In this document: piece by piece, positions 53,908 to 62,736 of the stretch | How positions within the stretch are numbered: position 1 is the first letter of the stretch | How the letters are laid out: each line of letters opens with the position of its first letter | Made by a program: the position numbers and the translations under genes | Notes under the pieces: model-generated | Databases searched by the model: none | What the model saw: only the letters and a program-made list of their open reading frames with translations | What the model was told of the DNA's origin: nothing | NCBI RefSeq assembly: GCF_003991355.1 | Contig: NZ_RCSU01000002.1 | Coordinates: 496,001 to 560,000, forward strand | Length of the DNA stretch: 64,000 nt | Reading direction: 5' to 3' | Source: Pseudoflavitalea rhizosphaerae | GTDB lineage: Bacteria; Bacteroidota; Bacteroidia; Chitinophagales; Chitinophagaceae

Positions 53908-56331
53908 CTATTTCAGCAGGCGCATCCTCCAGAACATGCTCATCACAAAACCGATCACCATGATCACGGTACCGATCCAAACGAGATTTATAAATGGAAA
54001 TTGTAATACTTTCAATCCAACGAAAGGCACCATACGGCTGGACTCCTTTACGCCGATATTGAAATACCCTTCCTTGTCGGAGGGCCCCATCGCCACTGCC
54101 ATTCCCTGTGCATACACGGTGTCTATCACATAACGCGGCTGACTGTCTTCCAAATAGAAAACAGGGTAAGCGCCGAGCTTGCGCTGATCACCGGTGATGA
54201 GTGTGAAATTGGCCATAACAGCGGTGTCCTTTGCCGTGAATTTGTGCTTTTCGTTATTGGGGTTTACGGTAACACTGTCGAATTTCATCAGGCCGCCGGA
54301 ATAGAAAATGGTATCGCCCACTTTCACGATATGGCTCTTGAACTGAGCGGTATCCGGCCCTTCCACCATTTTATCGGCATAGCTGATATAACTGAATACA
54401 TCGCGATGCAGGTAATGTTTGGCATCGGGGTTGTTGGAATACTGCTCCTGCCCTTTCGTGTTCTTGATCAGGTCAGGCTTCAGGGTGAATTTCTCTTTTC
54501 CATCTTTCGATTCAAAGTCCACGAAGAAGAAGATCTTCTTGTCTTTTACCGTGGAAGAGTCTTTCGTATAAGTAACCCAGTATTTGCCCATGTCCATTTT
54601 TACACCCTGGTACAGCGTCATGTTCTCCACGCCTTTTTCTTTTGCTTCGGGTCCGAAGTTCAGCGGGTTGAGAAAGTTATTGGAAAGTACAGTGGTTTTG
54701 GAAGATGAGATGAGCATTCCCGCAACCATCAAACCGAAACCAATATGCGCAACGGAGGCGCCGGCTGCTTTCAGTTTGCCTTTGAGGCCGATTCGGATAT
54801 AAGCGGCATTGGCCACTACTGCATACACATTGGCAAAAATGGCAAGGTGGATGGCAATGAGGAAGCCCAGTCCATATTTATCGTAATCGATGCCGCCCCA
54901 GAGACTGATGGCAAGGCTCGCAAGCAGCGCAACTACAGTAGGGACCAGGATCTTTTTACCGAATTCCTTTTTTGCAGTGTTCTTGTATTTGAAATATTGT
55001 GTACAGGCAGTGAGGAGACCGAGTATCACGGCAACAAAAACCTGGATGCGGTTGTAGCTGAACTCCCTGTCTTCCCCCACCACGAAATTGGTTCCGAAGA
55101 TCTTGTTGATCACCGGCAATGAAGTGGCGGTGATGATGAACATGCCAGACAGGAAGAGCACCAGCGAACCGATGAACATCCAGAATTCGCGAGAGTAAGT
55201 GCTTTCTTCCTTTTTGATTGAGGGAATGAGCTTGTATCTTTTTATGTACAGCCAAAAAGCCGGAATGGTAAATGCCGCCACAAACAATCGCAGTTGCCAG
55301 TTCATGCCTGAGCCGGTGAAAGCGTGTACGGAAGTATCCTGCAGGTCGCCACTACGCGTGAGATAGGTGGAATACAGGATAAGGATGAACGTTAGTATGA
55401 AGAAGAAATAGGTTGGTCTGAGTGAATGGCCTGTGGAATTGTACACGAGCTGTGTGTGGATGCCTGCTACCAGGATCAGCCAGGGCACCAGCGAAGCATT
55501 TTCAACTGGGTCCCATGCCCAGTAGCCACCGAAAGTGAGTGATTCATAGGCCCATTTGGCGCCCATCATGATACCGAGGCCCAGGATGCCTGCGGAGAAC
55601 AGGTTCCAGGGCAATGCGTCTTTTATCCAGCCACCGAAATCTTTTTTCCAGAGGCCGGCAATGGCGTAAGCAAAGGGAACGATGGTAGAAGCGAAACCCA
55701 GGAAAAGTATCGGCGGGTGGATCACCATCCAGTAGTTCTGAAGTAGTTGGTTGAGACCACGGCCATCCTGCATGCTTTGCAGGCTGAGGTAATCTGCGCG
55801 TTGAAATATCGGTGCATCCTGGAACTGGTTACGGGTGAGCATGAAAGGCGTACTGCCGATCTTGAGATCGAAAATGTAAACTCCCAGCACCATGGTAGCC
55901 AGGCAGAGCTGTGCAAAACTGATCACCGTCATTACCGGGGCTTCCCATTTTTTGGAAGTCTTCATCAGGATCATGCCGAGTACGCCATGCCAAACGGTCC
56001 AGAGCATGAAGCTGCCCTCCTGCCCTTCCCAGATACTACTGATCAGGTATTTGGGTTCAAGAGAAACATCTGAGTGATTGTATGCGTAATAATATTCGAA
56101 CCAGTGGTTCCAGATGATGAAGAAGATGAGTGCGAACACCACCACTACAGAAGCGAAATCGACAATGAAAGCGATACGTCCGATGCGCTTCCAGCTGGCG
56201 GCCTCATCGGGTACAACAGCCTGCGCACTTTTGAAATAAGCGATGGTAGCAATCAGGGACGCGATCAGAGAGAGCACAACCAGGAAATGACCAAGCTGCC
56301 CGGGAAACAGGTGTTCACCGATATAGTTCAT
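53908..56331 (-). CDS. ccmF: Cytochrome c maturation protein CcmF/CcsA family
   Basis: The 807-residue protein has about 14-15 membrane segments and the haem-handling WWD region (GGYWAWDPVENASLVPW, near residue 275), flanked by conserved histidines (HPPILFLGF; HTQLVYNSTGHSLRP; SVHAF). The C-terminal quarter is a periplasmic domain ahead of a final helix. CcmF delivers haem from CcmE to apocytochrome c. It lies 4 bases after the ccmE stop. ccmB, ccmC and thiol-redox partners are not in the window. Confidence 0.92.
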   Translation of the reverse strand: MNYIGEHLFPGQLGHFLVVLSLIASLIATIAYFKSAQAVVPDEAASWKRIGRIAFIVDFASVVVVFALIFFIIWNHWFEYYYAYNHSDVSLEPKYLISSIWEGQEGSFMLWTVWHGVLGMILMKTSKKWEAPVMTVISFAQLCLATMVLGVYIFDLKIGSTPFMLTRNQFQDAPIFQRADYLSLQSMQDGRGLNQLLQNYWMVIHPPILFLGFASTIVPFAYAIAGLWKKDFGGWIKDALPWNLFSAGILGLGIMMGAKWAYESLTFGGYWAWDPVENASLVPWLILVAGIHTQLVYNSTGHSLRPTYFFFILTFILILYSTYLTRSGDLQDTSVHAFTGSGMNWQLRLFVAAFTIPAFWLYIKRYKLIPSIKKEESTYSREFWMFIGSLVLFLSGMFIITATSLPVINKIFGTNFVVGEDREFSYNRIQVFVAVILGLLTACTQYFKYKNTAKKEFGKKILVPTVVALLASLAISLWGGIDYDKYGLGFLIAIHLAIFANVYAVVANAAYIRIGLKGKLKAAGASVAHIGFGLMVAGMLISSSKTTVLSNNFLNPLNFGPEAKEKGVENMTLYQGVKMDMGKYWVTYTKDSSTVKDKKIFFFVDFESKDGKEKFTLKPDLIKNTKGQEQYSNNPDAKHYLHRDVFSYISYADKMVEGPDTAQFKSHIVKVGDTIFYSGGLMKFDSVTVNPNNEKHKFTAKDTAVMANFTLITGDQRKLGAYPVFYLEDSQPRYVIDTVYAQGMAVAMGPSDKEGYFNIGVKESSRMVPFVGLKVLQFPFINLVWIGTVIMVIGFVMSMFWRMRLLK

Positions 56332-56335
56332 GATG

Positions 56336-56761
56336 TCAGTTTACTTTTGTAGTGAGATTATTGTAGGCAGCTTTGGGATCATCCTTGTATTTGGATGGGC
56401 ATTTGATAAGGATGCCGTCTTTGCGCGAGATCTCAAAAATATCACCCTTCATTTTTCCTTTCAGCACAATGCGGTCGCTTTTTTCCATATCGAAAGGTTT
56501 CTCGAAATAATAGTGCACGGTGGCTTTATTGCCGAGAGAGTCCATCACGTGGAAGCGGGTCAGGTTAGGGTTCTTTACTGCATCGTATTCGATGGGATTG
56601 GCAAAGGACCTGTCCAGTTGCGTGATCACGGTAACGGTCTTTCCTTCTTTCTGGCGAGCTGAAGCGAGGGTTTCATAAGTAGACAGATCTCCCATAAAAC
56701 TGAGGAGGATCATGATACCGGCTGCGATAGCCACCAGGATAACGATATGTGTTTTTTTCAT
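56336..56761 (-). CDS. ccmE: Cytochrome c maturation haem chaperone CcmE, CxxxY type
   Basis: I choose the ATG at 56761 (MKKTHIVILVAIAAG) over one four codons upstream because it starts the membrane anchor directly. The 141-residue protein has an N-terminal anchor and an OB-fold domain (TRFHVMDSLGNKATVHYY, DRIVLKGKMKGDIFEI). The haem-binding segment reads LIKCPSKYKDD: the covalent haem residue, His in the E. coli HxxxY motif, is Cys121 here, with Tyr125 kept, the CxxxY variant known from archaea and some anaerobes. It precedes ccmF, its partner. Confidence 0.9.
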   Translation of the reverse strand: MKKTHIVILVAIAAGIMILLSFMGDLSTYETLASARQKEGKTVTVITQLDRSFANPIEYDAVKNPNLTRFHVMDSLGNKATVHYYFEKPFDMEKSDRIVLKGKMKGDIFEISRKDGILIKCPSKYKDDPKAAYNNLTTKVN

Positions 56762-57077
56762 AATGTGGAACAATTCCCGGGCAAAGTTAGCTCAAAAAAG
56801 ACCTATTCCGGTGGTGATTTTAATCAGCCTTCCACTTTTTAACCTGGGGATAAATGGGGGTTTATTATCAGGCTCTTAGGTGAAGAGGCGGGATTCCGCT
56901 GCACTTAACAAGCCGTGGATGATTTTGTTGTGGGAATGGGAGATATTTTTTGAATATTCCTGCCCAGTCCTGGACTGGAAATGCAAAAAAGGTAATTTGA
57001 GCCAAACAATTCGATCCCTGGACTAATACCTCCTACTACCTTCTCCAATACCTCCGGCAGCACCCCCACAGCAATAA

Positions 57078-57132
57078 ACAGGCAACTAACAGGCAACTAA
57101 CAGGCAACTATCAGACCACTAACAGGCAATTA
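57078..57132. repeat. Five 11-bp tandem repeats
   Basis: ACAGGCAACTA occurs three times perfectly (57078, 57089, 57100), followed by two diverged units. It lies in non-coding DNA 20 bases from the M16 terminator. Confidence 0.85.
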
Positions 57133-57148
57133 ACCAGCCCTCAAATGC

Positions 57149-57197
57149 AAAAGCCACCATCCCATTCAACCAATCATGACATTGAACGGGAGGTGGC
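57149..57197 (-). terminator. Terminator of the GldG-MutS-M16 operon
   Basis: GCCACC/GGTGGC, TCCC/GGGA and TTCAA/TTGAA pair to a long stem with small internal loops (57153-57197). On the minus strand it ends in TTTT and lies 25 bases after the peptidase stop. T residues also follow on the plus side, so it may work in both directions. Confidence 0.75.
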
Positions 57198-57222
57198 ATT
57201 TTACTTTTGATCTTTCAAGGCG

Positions 57223-60024
57223 CTACTTAGGCAGTAAATAAAAATCCATAAAGGGTTTAGTGGTCAGGAATTCATTCGCGGCATTTTTGATCCGGTCTGT
57301 ACTCAGCATGCCGATATATTTCTCGATACTATTCACTTCATGCAGATCATATCCGTTCTGCAGGCTCGCAAAAAGAACGCTATGCCAGTAATCAGTAGTC
57401 CCCGACATTTTTGCAATACTCGCCCTGCTCTCCGCCACAAACTTACTCAGCTCATCATCGGTTGGCCCCTGCTGCGCCAATTGCGCCAGCACGGACTTCA
57501 CATCTGCCGTCAGTGCTTTTGCTCTCAGCGGATCGCAGGTAAAGGAAATGACAAAACCAAAACGCGGCCCGGGATAATTCGATTTCTGCAAATTCACTGA
57601 AGGCGTATAGGTGGCGCTCTCTTTTGTACGCAATGCTTCGGTTATGCGGTATTGTAAGATGGTACGTAGCGCATTCAGTTGCACATTCTCCCAGGGACTG
57701 CCTTTGTAATCGCCGGGTATTACGATCTGCACAGTGGCTTTGTTCTCCAGCTCCTGCTTCACCATGATGGTATGGCTCTTGTCAGCGAAATGAATGCCCA
57801 TATCCACTATTGCTTCTTTCTTATTCAATGCAGGCAGACTGCCAATATATTGCTCTACCAAAGTTTTGATGGAATCAGGCTGATAACTGCCGGTAATAAG
57901 GAATGTAAAATCAGCCGCGTCTGCAAATCTTTCTTTGTAGATCTCCACGGCGCGTGCAGGTTTCACGGCATCCAGCCTTTGAACGGACATCGGTTGTTTG
58001 CGCCAGTGGCCGCCGGTCATGAAAGCATTCACACTATCCATGAAAATATTTCCGGGTACCTGGTTCCTCTTTTCAAGTTCAAGTCTCGTATTGCGCAACA
58101 TGCCGGTAACAGCTCCTTCATTGAGGCTTGTTTTTGTGAAATAAAGATGGATCAGTTTCAGACAGGTCTCGAGATCTTTCTTGCTGCTGCCGGCACTGAA
58201 ACCTTCAGAATAATCCGAGATGAAAGGCTGGTATTGCACCATCTTACCGGCAAGCAGCTTAGACAAAGACTCAGGGTCCAGTCCTGCCACGCCGCCTTGC
58301 AATGTAATGGGCGCCGCCAGCGATGCGGCATCATAATCCTGTTGATCATATAAAGCAGTTCCACCAAAGCTGAAAGCATTGATCAGGATCTTGTCTTCCT
58401 GGTTACTGGTGGGTTTCAGGATCACTTTCGCGCCATTGCTCAGTATCCATTCGGTTACGCCGATCTCTTCATGTTGCATTGCTTCCACTATGCTCCCCGG
58501 TTTTGCAACAGGCGCAGGCAGTTCAGAAGCTACTTCAGGTTCTTTGTATTTTTCGATCTTACCGTCTTCCACGGCAGTCTTCCAGTTCTTTATTGCAGCT
58601 TCCGATGGTAATGCTTCTCTGTCATCTGCCGGGGCGAGTAAGATCATATCCTGATCGGGCAACGTGAAAAATGATTCGATCAGTTTGTCTACATCGGAGA
58701 GACGGATCAAATTCAGTTGTTCGCGGATCGTTTTGTTGAGGAATTCCTCTGAAGGATAAGGCGTTTTTTGCATGAACGCTTGTGCATACTGGTTAGCATA
58801 GGCTTCGGAGCTGATCTTTTCCCGGTTATTGTAACGGTTGTTCTGCGCCTCTCCCAATGCGGTCTTTGCGCGATTCAGCTCTTCCTCTAAAAATCCATAT
58901 TCCTTAACACGGTAAAGCTCAGTCATTACTGCCTTGTATCCGCGCTCTATGCCGTCAGGCAGAAAACTGATCTGAACAGTGGGACCGCCCAGTCCTTCTG
59001 CGATCGGACCGATTCCGGCGCTGGCCTTGAGGAATGGAGGATCGCTCTGGCGTTGCAGGTGAGCAATTCTTTTTCCCAGCATATCATTGAAAAGCTGGAT
59101 AGCGATCCCATCACGAAGGTCTTTATCGGTGTGTAAGGGCGATATTTTTTCCTTGCTGAACCATTGCAACGAAACGGTTTTGATCTCTTCATCGCGCACC
59201 ACATTGAATGTTTTCTTCCCGGTGAGTGTAATGGGATATTCAGGTAAATCCGGCGCAGCAGCGGGTTTTACAAGATCGTCGAATAGTTGTTTGAGCTGTT
59301 TCTCTACTTCTTCCACATTGAATTCACCCACCACCACGATTGCCTGAAGGTCCGGACGGTACCAATCATGATAGAACTTCCGCAGGGTATCGGGATTGAA
59401 TGTTGTCAGTACTTCTTCCGTTCCGATGGGAAGGCGTTGTACATGCCTTGAATTATTAAGCAGGATGGGAAAGGTCTTTTCCCTGATCCGCTCCCCTGCT
59501 CCTTTCCGCTGCCGTTTTTCTTCCAGGATCACGCCTCTTTCTGATTCGATGTCTTCATTCACCATTTCCACGCCTCCGGCCCAATCCCGCAGGATCTGCA
59601 TACCACGGTTAAGCGAAGCCGTATCATTTACAGGGATGTCGAGTTTATAAACGGTCTGATCGAATGAGGTGTACGCATTCAGGTCTGCGCCGAAGCGCAC
59701 CCCCATTTTCTGCAGGGTATCAATGAGACTGTTTTCCGGGAAATTTTTGGTTCCCTTGAAAGCCATATGCTCGGTAAAATGGGCAAGTCCGCGCTGGTTG
59801 TCGGTTTCAACCAGTGAACCCAGTTTGTTCACCAGCATGAGGTAAGCCTGCTGCCTGGGCTCGGCATTCTTCCTGATATAATAAGTGAGTCCGTTTGGCA
59901 ACACACCCGTGCGTACTGAAGCGTCAACAGGCAACGGATTCACCGTTTCCTTACAAGAGCCGATAAGTCCGGTCAAAATCAGTAAACAGGAATAATGTAA
60001 TATTTTTTTCAATGGTAATTTCAT
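57223..60024 (-). CDS. M16-family zinc metallopeptidase, lipoprotein
   Basis: The start is the ATG at 60024 (MKLPLKKILHYSCLL), which begins the signal peptide; a GTG five codons upstream, directly after the MutS-like stop, is possible. Lipobox Cys24 (LIGSC) anchors the 933-residue protein. The zinc site is the inverted motif H82-FTE-H86 (GLAHFTEHMAFKG) with the distal Glu in ESERGVILEE. A second, inactive-looking M16 half follows (from about 500), as in pitrilysin-type two-domain enzymes. It degrades peptides in the periplasm or at the surface. It is the last gene of the GldG-like/MutS-like operon. Confidence 0.9.
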   Translation of the reverse strand: MKLPLKKILHYSCLLILTGLIGSCKETVNPLPVDASVRTGVLPNGLTYYIRKNAEPRQQAYLMLVNKLGSLVETDNQRGLAHFTEHMAFKGTKNFPENSLIDTLQKMGVRFGADLNAYTSFDQTVYKLDIPVNDTASLNRGMQILRDWAGGVEMVNEDIESERGVILEEKRQRKGAGERIREKTFPILLNNSRHVQRLPIGTEEVLTTFNPDTLRKFYHDWYRPDLQAIVVVGEFNVEEVEKQLKQLFDDLVKPAAAPDLPEYPITLTGKKTFNVVRDEEIKTVSLQWFSKEKISPLHTDKDLRDGIAIQLFNDMLGKRIAHLQRQSDPPFLKASAGIGPIAEGLGGPTVQISFLPDGIERGYKAVMTELYRVKEYGFLEEELNRAKTALGEAQNNRYNNREKISSEAYANQYAQAFMQKTPYPSEEFLNKTIREQLNLIRLSDVDKLIESFFTLPDQDMILLAPADDREALPSEAAIKNWKTAVEDGKIEKYKEPEVASELPAPVAKPGSIVEAMQHEEIGVTEWILSNGAKVILKPTSNQEDKILINAFSFGGTALYDQQDYDAASLAAPITLQGGVAGLDPESLSKLLAGKMVQYQPFISDYSEGFSAGSSKKDLETCLKLIHLYFTKTSLNEGAVTGMLRNTRLELEKRNQVPGNIFMDSVNAFMTGGHWRKQPMSVQRLDAVKPARAVEIYKERFADAADFTFLITGSYQPDSIKTLVEQYIGSLPALNKKEAIVDMGIHFADKSHTIMVKQELENKATVQIVIPGDYKGSPWENVQLNALRTILQYRITEALRTKESATYTPSVNLQKSNYPGPRFGFVISFTCDPLRAKALTADVKSVLAQLAQQGPTDDELSKFVAESRASIAKMSGTTDYWHSVLFASLQNGYDLHEVNSIEKYIGMLSTDRIKNAANEFLTTKPFMDFYLLPK

Positions 60025-60039
60025 AATCTTCAATATCAC

Positions 60040-62736
60040 TTATGGATGAGTGTTATATTCTTCTATTTCAGACAACATATTGATGATGCCTTCCTGCCGG
60101 ATGATCACCATACCATGACGGTCGTTGGATATTCCGTTGGTGAGCTCATAGGTGTATCCAGGAGTATTCCCCTGCATCACGGTTGGCATGAATTTGAATT
60201 GTATGCCTGCTGTATGAAGGCCCAGCGCTGTTCCCACTTCCACGATATGGGTGGAGATGATGAAGATGCAGCGGTTGAATGCGTGGAATTCTTTGGAGAA
60301 TGCCAGCGTGGCATCATAAGCATCTTTTACATTCGTTCCCTTGAACAATTCGTCGAACATGACGAACAATCTTTTTTGTGCAGACACCTGCTCTGCAATA
60401 TGTTTTACACGCAGTACCTCTGCGTAGAAATGGCTATAGCCCATGTTGAGGTTATCGGCCACATTGATGCTGGTATACAATCCTTCCATCGGGCTGAAAC
60501 GCATGCTGCGCGCGGGTACGGGAAAACCCATATGAGCGAGATAAACACAAACACCGGTCGTTTTCATCAGTGTTGATTTGCCGGCCATGTTTGCCCCGGT
60601 GAGGAACATGAAATTGGATGCTTCCCCAAAATGGATATCGTTCCCTTTGGCATTGACAATGGCTGGATGGAAGGCGCCGGAGATATCGAGTTCATTTCCC
60701 TGATCATCCAATGCATTGGCGAACGATAGGTTCAAACGCCTGGCAGTATTGCCAACGGAAATATATACATCAAGTTCATACAGGAGCTGAAGCAGGCCTG
60801 CAATGGACTTATTCATTTTATTAAAGAGCCAGATCTCATAGCTGATCAATTTCCTCCACCCGATCTCTGAGGCGCTCTTGATGGACTTTGCTTTTTTCAG
60901 TAAGGGACCGGAAAGAAAACTTCCTTTTGATTCGATGGCTGATCTTACAGAAACCGGTGCATCCTTCACCCATCCGTCATCGAGGAATACGCGCACCGCT
61001 TCCAGCACCTGCAATGTGGCAAATAGTCCTTCGGCTGCTGCTGCCATTTCTTTTTTCACTCCCAGCAGGTTCACTGCCTGCCGCCGCGTGCCGCGCAATA
61101 ACAGTTGAATGTTTGTATCGAAAGGCCGGTCTTTCACATAATCTTCCATGCGTACAAACTGTGCAGGGCTCACGGGAAACTGAATTGAACGGCTGCTGAA
61201 GAAAGAAAAGATGGCAGCACGATCATTGATAGCTGTGGCATTGGTGAGCGGATGCGTGAAGAGCTGGTCCAGTAAACGTTCACCTTCCCTGGTTTTAGTG
61301 GCGTTGAAAATACTGAAGATGGAATTTTGTTTGTACTTGCCGGTAATGTTCAAATCTTCCATCGTTTGCTGGTCAGTTTTGAATGCTTCCTGCTCTACAG
61401 CGGTCTGAACAGCGGATGACTCACGCAGCATATCCAGCATACCTTCGTTCTGAATGATCAGCATGCCATGACGATCGGCCGTTACACCTTCTTCCAGCGT
61501 ATAGGTATAACGCGGAACTGATCCCTCCATATAGGTTGGCATGAATACATACCGGATATTATCGCAGCGCTTTTTCAATTCGTCTGCCGCCTCGATAATA
61601 TGGGTAGACACCACAAACAATGTTTGCTTTTGCATGGCAAAGGAATGTGTGATGGCCACGGTGCCATCGCCTGCATCCTTCACGTTGGTGCCCCTGAACA
61701 ATTCATCGAAGATCACAAAGAGATTATGCCCCAGTCTGACCTGTTCAACAATATGCTTCACCCGCAACACTTCCGCATAAAAATGACTATGCCCCATGTT
61801 CAGGTTATCGGCCAGGTTGATGGTGGTAAAGATCCCGTCCCTAACGGAGAAGCGCATGGCTTTTGCCGGAACGGGAAATCCCATATGGGCAAGATACATG
61901 CAGATGCCCATCGTTTTCATGAAAGTGGATTTCCCGGCCATATTGGCCCCTGTAAGGAAAATCACCTGCTGTCCGGGCAGGAGTTCAAAGTTATTGGGCA
62001 CTGCTTTATCCACGAGTGGATGATAAGCTTTTTCCAGCATCAGTTCCGATCTTCCTTCGGTGGCTTCTGCAAATGCAAGATCCAGTTTGGAAGCAACATT
62101 GGCCACACAATGGTAGAGATCGATCGTGTAACAGTAATGCACGATCTTCATAATGGTTTCGCGTAGGGTGAACCGGTAGAACCTGTCCAGCAGCGCCGTA
62201 TCCTCAAAGGATCTTTTTTTCAATGCCGCCAGTTGCAGTACCTGTGCAAATGTGGGGTCTTCCATACGTTCAAGAACAAGCGCAGTTTCCGCTTCAATAT
62301 CTTCATTTCCTTTCAGTATATCCGAATTCGCAAAGGCATAGATACCCGTAACGATGTTAGACACAGCATCCACTCCATTCACCACAAATTGATAACCTGT
62401 ATCGGACCCGATAAGGGTGGAGAATTTCCGTTTAAGGCTATTGTCTTCATGTGTCAAACGTGTACGCGCATCCGAATTTTCCAGGTAGTGAGCGGCAGCA
62501 TCAAACCACATGGGCTGAAAGGGCAGCTCCGGTTTCCTTTGCTGGAAATGCCGGAAAATAGCGCTTCTGCGGTTAATGGCTTCCCTGTCAGACAGGGGAG
62601 CGCGGAACATTTGTTCCAATAGTTCCGCGCCCCCTGCCGTATGGGTCTGATTAAAGAACGCATAAATGGAAGGCTTTCCGCTTTTGCTGAATATGCTGAT
62701 ATCGCTCAGCGTTTGCTGGTCTGTATAAAAATTCAT
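60040..62736 (-). CDS. Single-chain double MutS-type ATPase
   Basis: The 898-residue protein is two full MutS-like copies in tandem (about 1-450 and 451-898), each starting with TDQQT (5-9; 454-458). Each has the helical core/clamp region and an ATPase domain: Walker A TGANMAGKST (262-271; 713-722), Walker B FDELFRGTN and FDELFKGTN (D344-E345; D795-E796), and STH (377-379; 828-830). Both ATP sites look intact. The mismatch-recognition and connector domains of MutS are absent in both halves, as is a C-terminal Smr nuclease. Its ATG overlaps the stop of the GldG-like gene by one base (TAATG). A role in DNA mismatch repair is not assured; it may bind other DNA structures. Confidence 0.88.
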   Translation of the reverse strand: MNFYTDQQTLSDISIFSKSGKPSIYAFFNQTHTAGGAELLEQMFRAPLSDREAINRRSAIFRHFQQRKPELPFQPMWFDAAAHYLENSDARTRLTHEDNSLKRKFSTLIGSDTGYQFVVNGVDAVSNIVTGIYAFANSDILKGNEDIEAETALVLERMEDPTFAQVLQLAALKKRSFEDTALLDRFYRFTLRETIMKIVHYCYTIDLYHCVANVASKLDLAFAEATEGRSELMLEKAYHPLVDKAVPNNFELLPGQQVIFLTGANMAGKSTFMKTMGICMYLAHMGFPVPAKAMRFSVRDGIFTTINLADNLNMGHSHFYAEVLRVKHIVEQVRLGHNLFVIFDELFRGTNVKDAGDGTVAITHSFAMQKQTLFVVSTHIIEAADELKKRCDNIRYVFMPTYMEGSVPRYTYTLEEGVTADRHGMLIIQNEGMLDMLRESSAVQTAVEQEAFKTDQQTMEDLNITGKYKQNSIFSIFNATKTREGERLLDQLFTHPLTNATAINDRAAIFSFFSSRSIQFPVSPAQFVRMEDYVKDRPFDTNIQLLLRGTRRQAVNLLGVKKEMAAAAEGLFATLQVLEAVRVFLDDGWVKDAPVSVRSAIESKGSFLSGPLLKKAKSIKSASEIGWRKLISYEIWLFNKMNKSIAGLLQLLYELDVYISVGNTARRLNLSFANALDDQGNELDISGAFHPAIVNAKGNDIHFGEASNFMFLTGANMAGKSTLMKTTGVCVYLAHMGFPVPARSMRFSPMEGLYTSINVADNLNMGYSHFYAEVLRVKHIAEQVSAQKRLFVMFDELFKGTNVKDAYDATLAFSKEFHAFNRCIFIISTHIVEVGTALGLHTAGIQFKFMPTVMQGNTPGYTYELTNGISNDRHGMVIIRQEGIINMLSEIEEYNTHP

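Larger units (their letters stand above)
56762..57222. other. Intergenic stretch with tandem repeat and terminator
   Basis: About 460 bases separate ccmE from the end of the M16 peptidase gene. It holds the ccmE promoter at its left edge, an 11-bp tandem repeat (57078-57132) and the peptidase terminator (57149-57197). I see no supported gene. Confidence 0.6.
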
